This document shows, one piece after another, positions 6,667 through 8,334 of a stretch of DNA of 8,334 bases. How positions within the stretch are numbered: position 1 is the stretch's first letter; every line of letters starts with the position of its first letter. The stretch is from the NCBI GenBank assembly GCA_021844725.1, contig JAKBSX010000087.1:1-8334 (forward strand). The letters are read 5' to 3'. Source of the DNA: Actinomycetes bacterium. Its GTDB lineage: Bacteria; Actinomycetota; Acidimicrobiia; Acidimicrobiales; Acidimicrobiaceae. Made by a program: the position numbers and the translations under genes. Below the pieces are notes generated by a model, which had not been told where the DNA came from, searched no databases, and was given only the letters and a program-made list of their open reading frames with translations.

Positions 6667-8217
6667 TCACGCGCGATTTAAAAACAGCGTCGAGATAGAC
6701 TTCGCTATGGCGAGCGCCATAAGGGGAGGAACTGCATTTCCAACCTGCACATATTGGGCTGTTCTGGGTCCTGTAAAGAAATAATTATCCGGGAACGTCT
6801 GTAGGCGTGCTGCTTCTCGTACCGTAAAGCTTCTTACCTGCTTAGGATCGGGATGAATATAATAATGACCATCCTTCGATATGTGTGACGTAACTGTTGT
6901 CGCAGGACGATTCCACGGTTGAACCCGGAAGCGGTCAAGAAACATCTTTTGATTCGTAACTGCCTCTGCCACGTTTCGGTGATCAGGCAAAAGATCAGAA
7001 GGGAAATCTGCCAGTTTTGGCGACGTTCCGATCGCAGCTGCGAAACAGGCGGCATAAAAATAACGGTACAAATCTTCTGCGATATGGGCCCGGGAAGCGT
7101 GGTTACAAACACCTCTCAGCTGGTCGTCGAGAAACCAGTCGCCCCGATATGAAACGCGGGGCGTACATGGTATGAACTCGGCTCCTCTTCCAACTGTCGG
7201 CACGCGCAATGAGTTGATGGCGTCCTTAGCAATTTCTGCCATACGGGGCGGTCCAATCTTCTTGATCCGCTTGAACCAACGACTCGATTTTGCATCAGAC
7301 AGCACCTTGAGCCATTGTTCTCCACTGTCCTCACTGTCGGTGACACCACTTCTAAGCTTGGGCAAGCTTTTCAATACTTTGTCAATGGAGACCGGCTCCG
7401 ATAACGGCAAAGTTGGAGGTGAACGATGGTCGAAGTCATCTCTGACGCCAACGATGATCACGCGATGACGAGCCTGAGGAACGCCATGCTGTTCAGCACG
7501 AAGAATAAAATCGCTGTCTTCAGGTTCTCCAGTATTTCTCCTTGGGGATAAGGAATATAGAGAGTAGCGGTGCCTCTGTCGACCGGCGGTAAGGTTGATA
7601 TCAAAAGAATCTGCGGGAGCCTTCAGATCCTTCAATATCCGGGCAAAGATCGGATTGTCTTTGGGATCTGGCTTCGACGATAGCAACCCCTTAACGTTTT
7701 CCATAACAAAGACTGCTGGCCAGAAGTTCGCGATTATTCGCAGGTACTCCCTATACAGAAAGTGCTTCTCGTCCTTCTCCGGAATGTAGCCTTTTTTATT
7801 TTTATTTCGTGATCTTCCTACTAAGGAATACGCTTGGCACGGAGGTCCGCCGATAAGTACCCAATCTTTGTCAGCACCGATGGCAGCGCGGATTCGCGTA
7901 GAAACCAAAGACCATGACTCCTCCCCCAACGTCTCTTGGATTGCCTCTTCCCTTGCGCCTGCCGCCTGTTTGGGATGCGCGCTGAACAAATCTTCGATGG
8001 TTCTCTCGCCACGCAGAACTTCGTAATATGCTTTCGGGACATTGTTTTGATCGAACTGCCTGAAAAATGCACGCAGCTGAAGCGTGCGGTGCGCGTGTTC
8101 TTCTTTCTCAATGGAGAGCTTAATCTTGAATACACTTTGGGCGCTTTCATCTCTCAAAGAGGAAAAGCCCTCACCTAGCCCTCCCGGACCAGCAAATATA
8201 TCAATTATCGGAATCAT
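6667..8217 (-). CDS. C5-cytosine DNA methyltransferase (Dcm family)
   Basis: This 516-residue enzyme transfers a methyl group from S-adenosylmethionine to carbon 5 of cytosine in a specific site. The canonical motifs are in order: I, DIFAGPGGLGEGF (6-18); IV, GGPPCQAYS (123-131) with catalytic Cys127; VI, ENV (173-175); VIII, QARHR (248-252); IX, RPATTV (437-442); X, QVGNAVPP (491-498). The target-recognition region (about 260-435) is long, and about 60 extra residues sit between motif I and the DW preceding motif IV (about 60-118), so it is larger than a minimal Dcm. The target site cannot be read from sequence. Motif I is so close to the N-terminus that ATG 8217 must be the start. Vsr follows directly, which supports a shared transcript. 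Its probable role is to protect host DNA from the effector arm encoded on the other strand (inference). Confidence 0.96.
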   Translation of the reverse strand: MIPIIDIFAGPGGLGEGFSSLRDESAQSVFKIKLSIEKEEHAHRTLQLRAFFRQFDQNNVPKAYYEVLRGERTIEDLFSAHPKQAAGAREEAIQETLGEESWSLVSTRIRAAIGADKDWVLIGGPPCQAYSLVGRSRNKNKKGYIPEKDEKHFLYREYLRIIANFWPAVFVMENVKGLLSSKPDPKDNPIFARILKDLKAPADSFDINLTAGRQRHRYSLYSLSPRRNTGEPEDSDFILRAEQHGVPQARHRVIIVGVRDDFDHRSPPTLPLSEPVSIDKVLKSLPKLRSGVTDSEDSGEQWLKVLSDAKSSRWFKRIKKIGPPRMAEIAKDAINSLRVPTVGRGAEFIPCTPRVSYRGDWFLDDQLRGVCNHASRAHIAEDLYRYFYAACFAAAIGTSPKLADFPSDLLPDHRNVAEAVTNQKMFLDRFRVQPWNRPATTVTSHISKDGHYYIHPDPKQVRSFTVREAARLQTFPDNYFFTGPRTAQYVQVGNAVPPLMALAIAKSISTLFLNRA

Positions 8218-8234
8218 GACATTCGTTCGAAGGT

Positions 8235-8240
8235 CCTCCT
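8235..8240 (-). promoter_or_regulatory. AGGAGG Shine-Dalgarno upstream of the methyltransferase, unusually distant
   Basis: A perfect AGGAGG (minus strand) is the only strong SD before the methyltransferase, but it is 17 nt from ATG 8217, longer than optimal. In between is another ATG (8222-8220) 12 nt after the SD, which opens ATG-TCA-TGA. That stop overlaps the methyltransferase start as ATGA. No alternative in-frame start of the methyltransferase lies closer to the SD. Confidence 0.5.
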
Positions 8241-8249
8241 GATGGTGAC

Positions 8250-8334
8250 CTAAGAGCTACCCCCTATCGCCGTTCCGTTATCGATACCCATATGCTTGAC
8301 GTACGATTCAGCGGTGGGCCAATCAGGGGACACG
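8250..8334 (-). CDS. Unidentified protein, C-terminal 27 codons (runs off right edge)
   Basis: A minus-strand frame enters from the right edge and ends at TAG 8252-8250. It reads SPDWPTAESYVKHMGIDNG followed by TAIGGSS. The composition is protein-like and the stop lies 32 nt before the methyltransferase ATG, so the gene could share a transcript with the methyltransferase and vsr. I do not recognise the family. Given its place, a small regulator of the restriction cassette is one possibility, but nothing in these 27 residues shows it. With so short a stretch, a chance open frame is not excluded. Confidence 0.5.
   Translation of the reverse strand, partial: VSPDWPTAESYVKHMGIDNGTAIGGSS

Noticed and set aside
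1..8334. CRISPR array, tRNA or rRNA genes, attachment-site repeats
   Set aside because: No regularly spaced repeats, no tRNA-like cloverleaf and no rRNA sequence were seen on reading the window.

Overview
The window is a bacterial accessory region built around a compact five-gene restriction-modification-like cassette. Mixed GC content, a GC-richer IS21-family remnant and Dcm/Vsr-type proteins suggest a proteobacterium, but the sequence does not fix the genus.

Layout, left to right. (1) Positions 1-130 hold the start of a minus-strand gene for an unrecognised protein that runs off the left edge. (2) Positions 224 to about 877 are a decayed IS21-family element: a candidate left end, then an istA transposase pseudogene with internal deletions and a frameshift. 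Its right end and istB are missing. (3) Positions about 878-1244 contain no intact gene: one open stretch that may be the tail of a lost gene, then a leader with a strong Shine-Dalgarno. (4) Positions 1245-6242 form a plus-strand operon: a GHKL/MORC-like ATPase, a Z1-domain superfamily II helicase-like ATPase, and a PD-(D/E)XK nuclease-like protein of the DUF4420 type. The first pair are 19 nt apart and the second pair overlap by ATGA. (5) Positions 6211-8217, on the minus strand, hold a C5-cytosine DNA methyltransferase followed 12 nt later by a Vsr mismatch endonuclease. The 3' end of vsr overlaps the 3' end of the nuclease gene by 32 bp. (6) Positions 8250-8334 are the last 27 codons of another minus-strand gene directly upstream of the methyltransferase, possibly its operon partner.

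How the genes may work together (inference). The methyltransferase would mark self DNA with 5-methylcytosine. Vsr would repair T:G mismatches that arise when that base deaminates. The MORC-like ATPase, Z1 motor and PD-(D/E)XK protein would form the effector arm that attacks unmodified DNA. Comparative genomics has previously linked prokaryotic MORC-like ATPases, Z1 helicases and DUF4420 nucleases to methyltransferases, so the general assembly is known, though its mechanism is much less studied than classical R-M. The features most worth a second look here are the convergent two-arm layout with overlapping 3' ends, a two-codon ORF in the methyltransferase leader, and the unidentified gene upstream of the methyltransferase.
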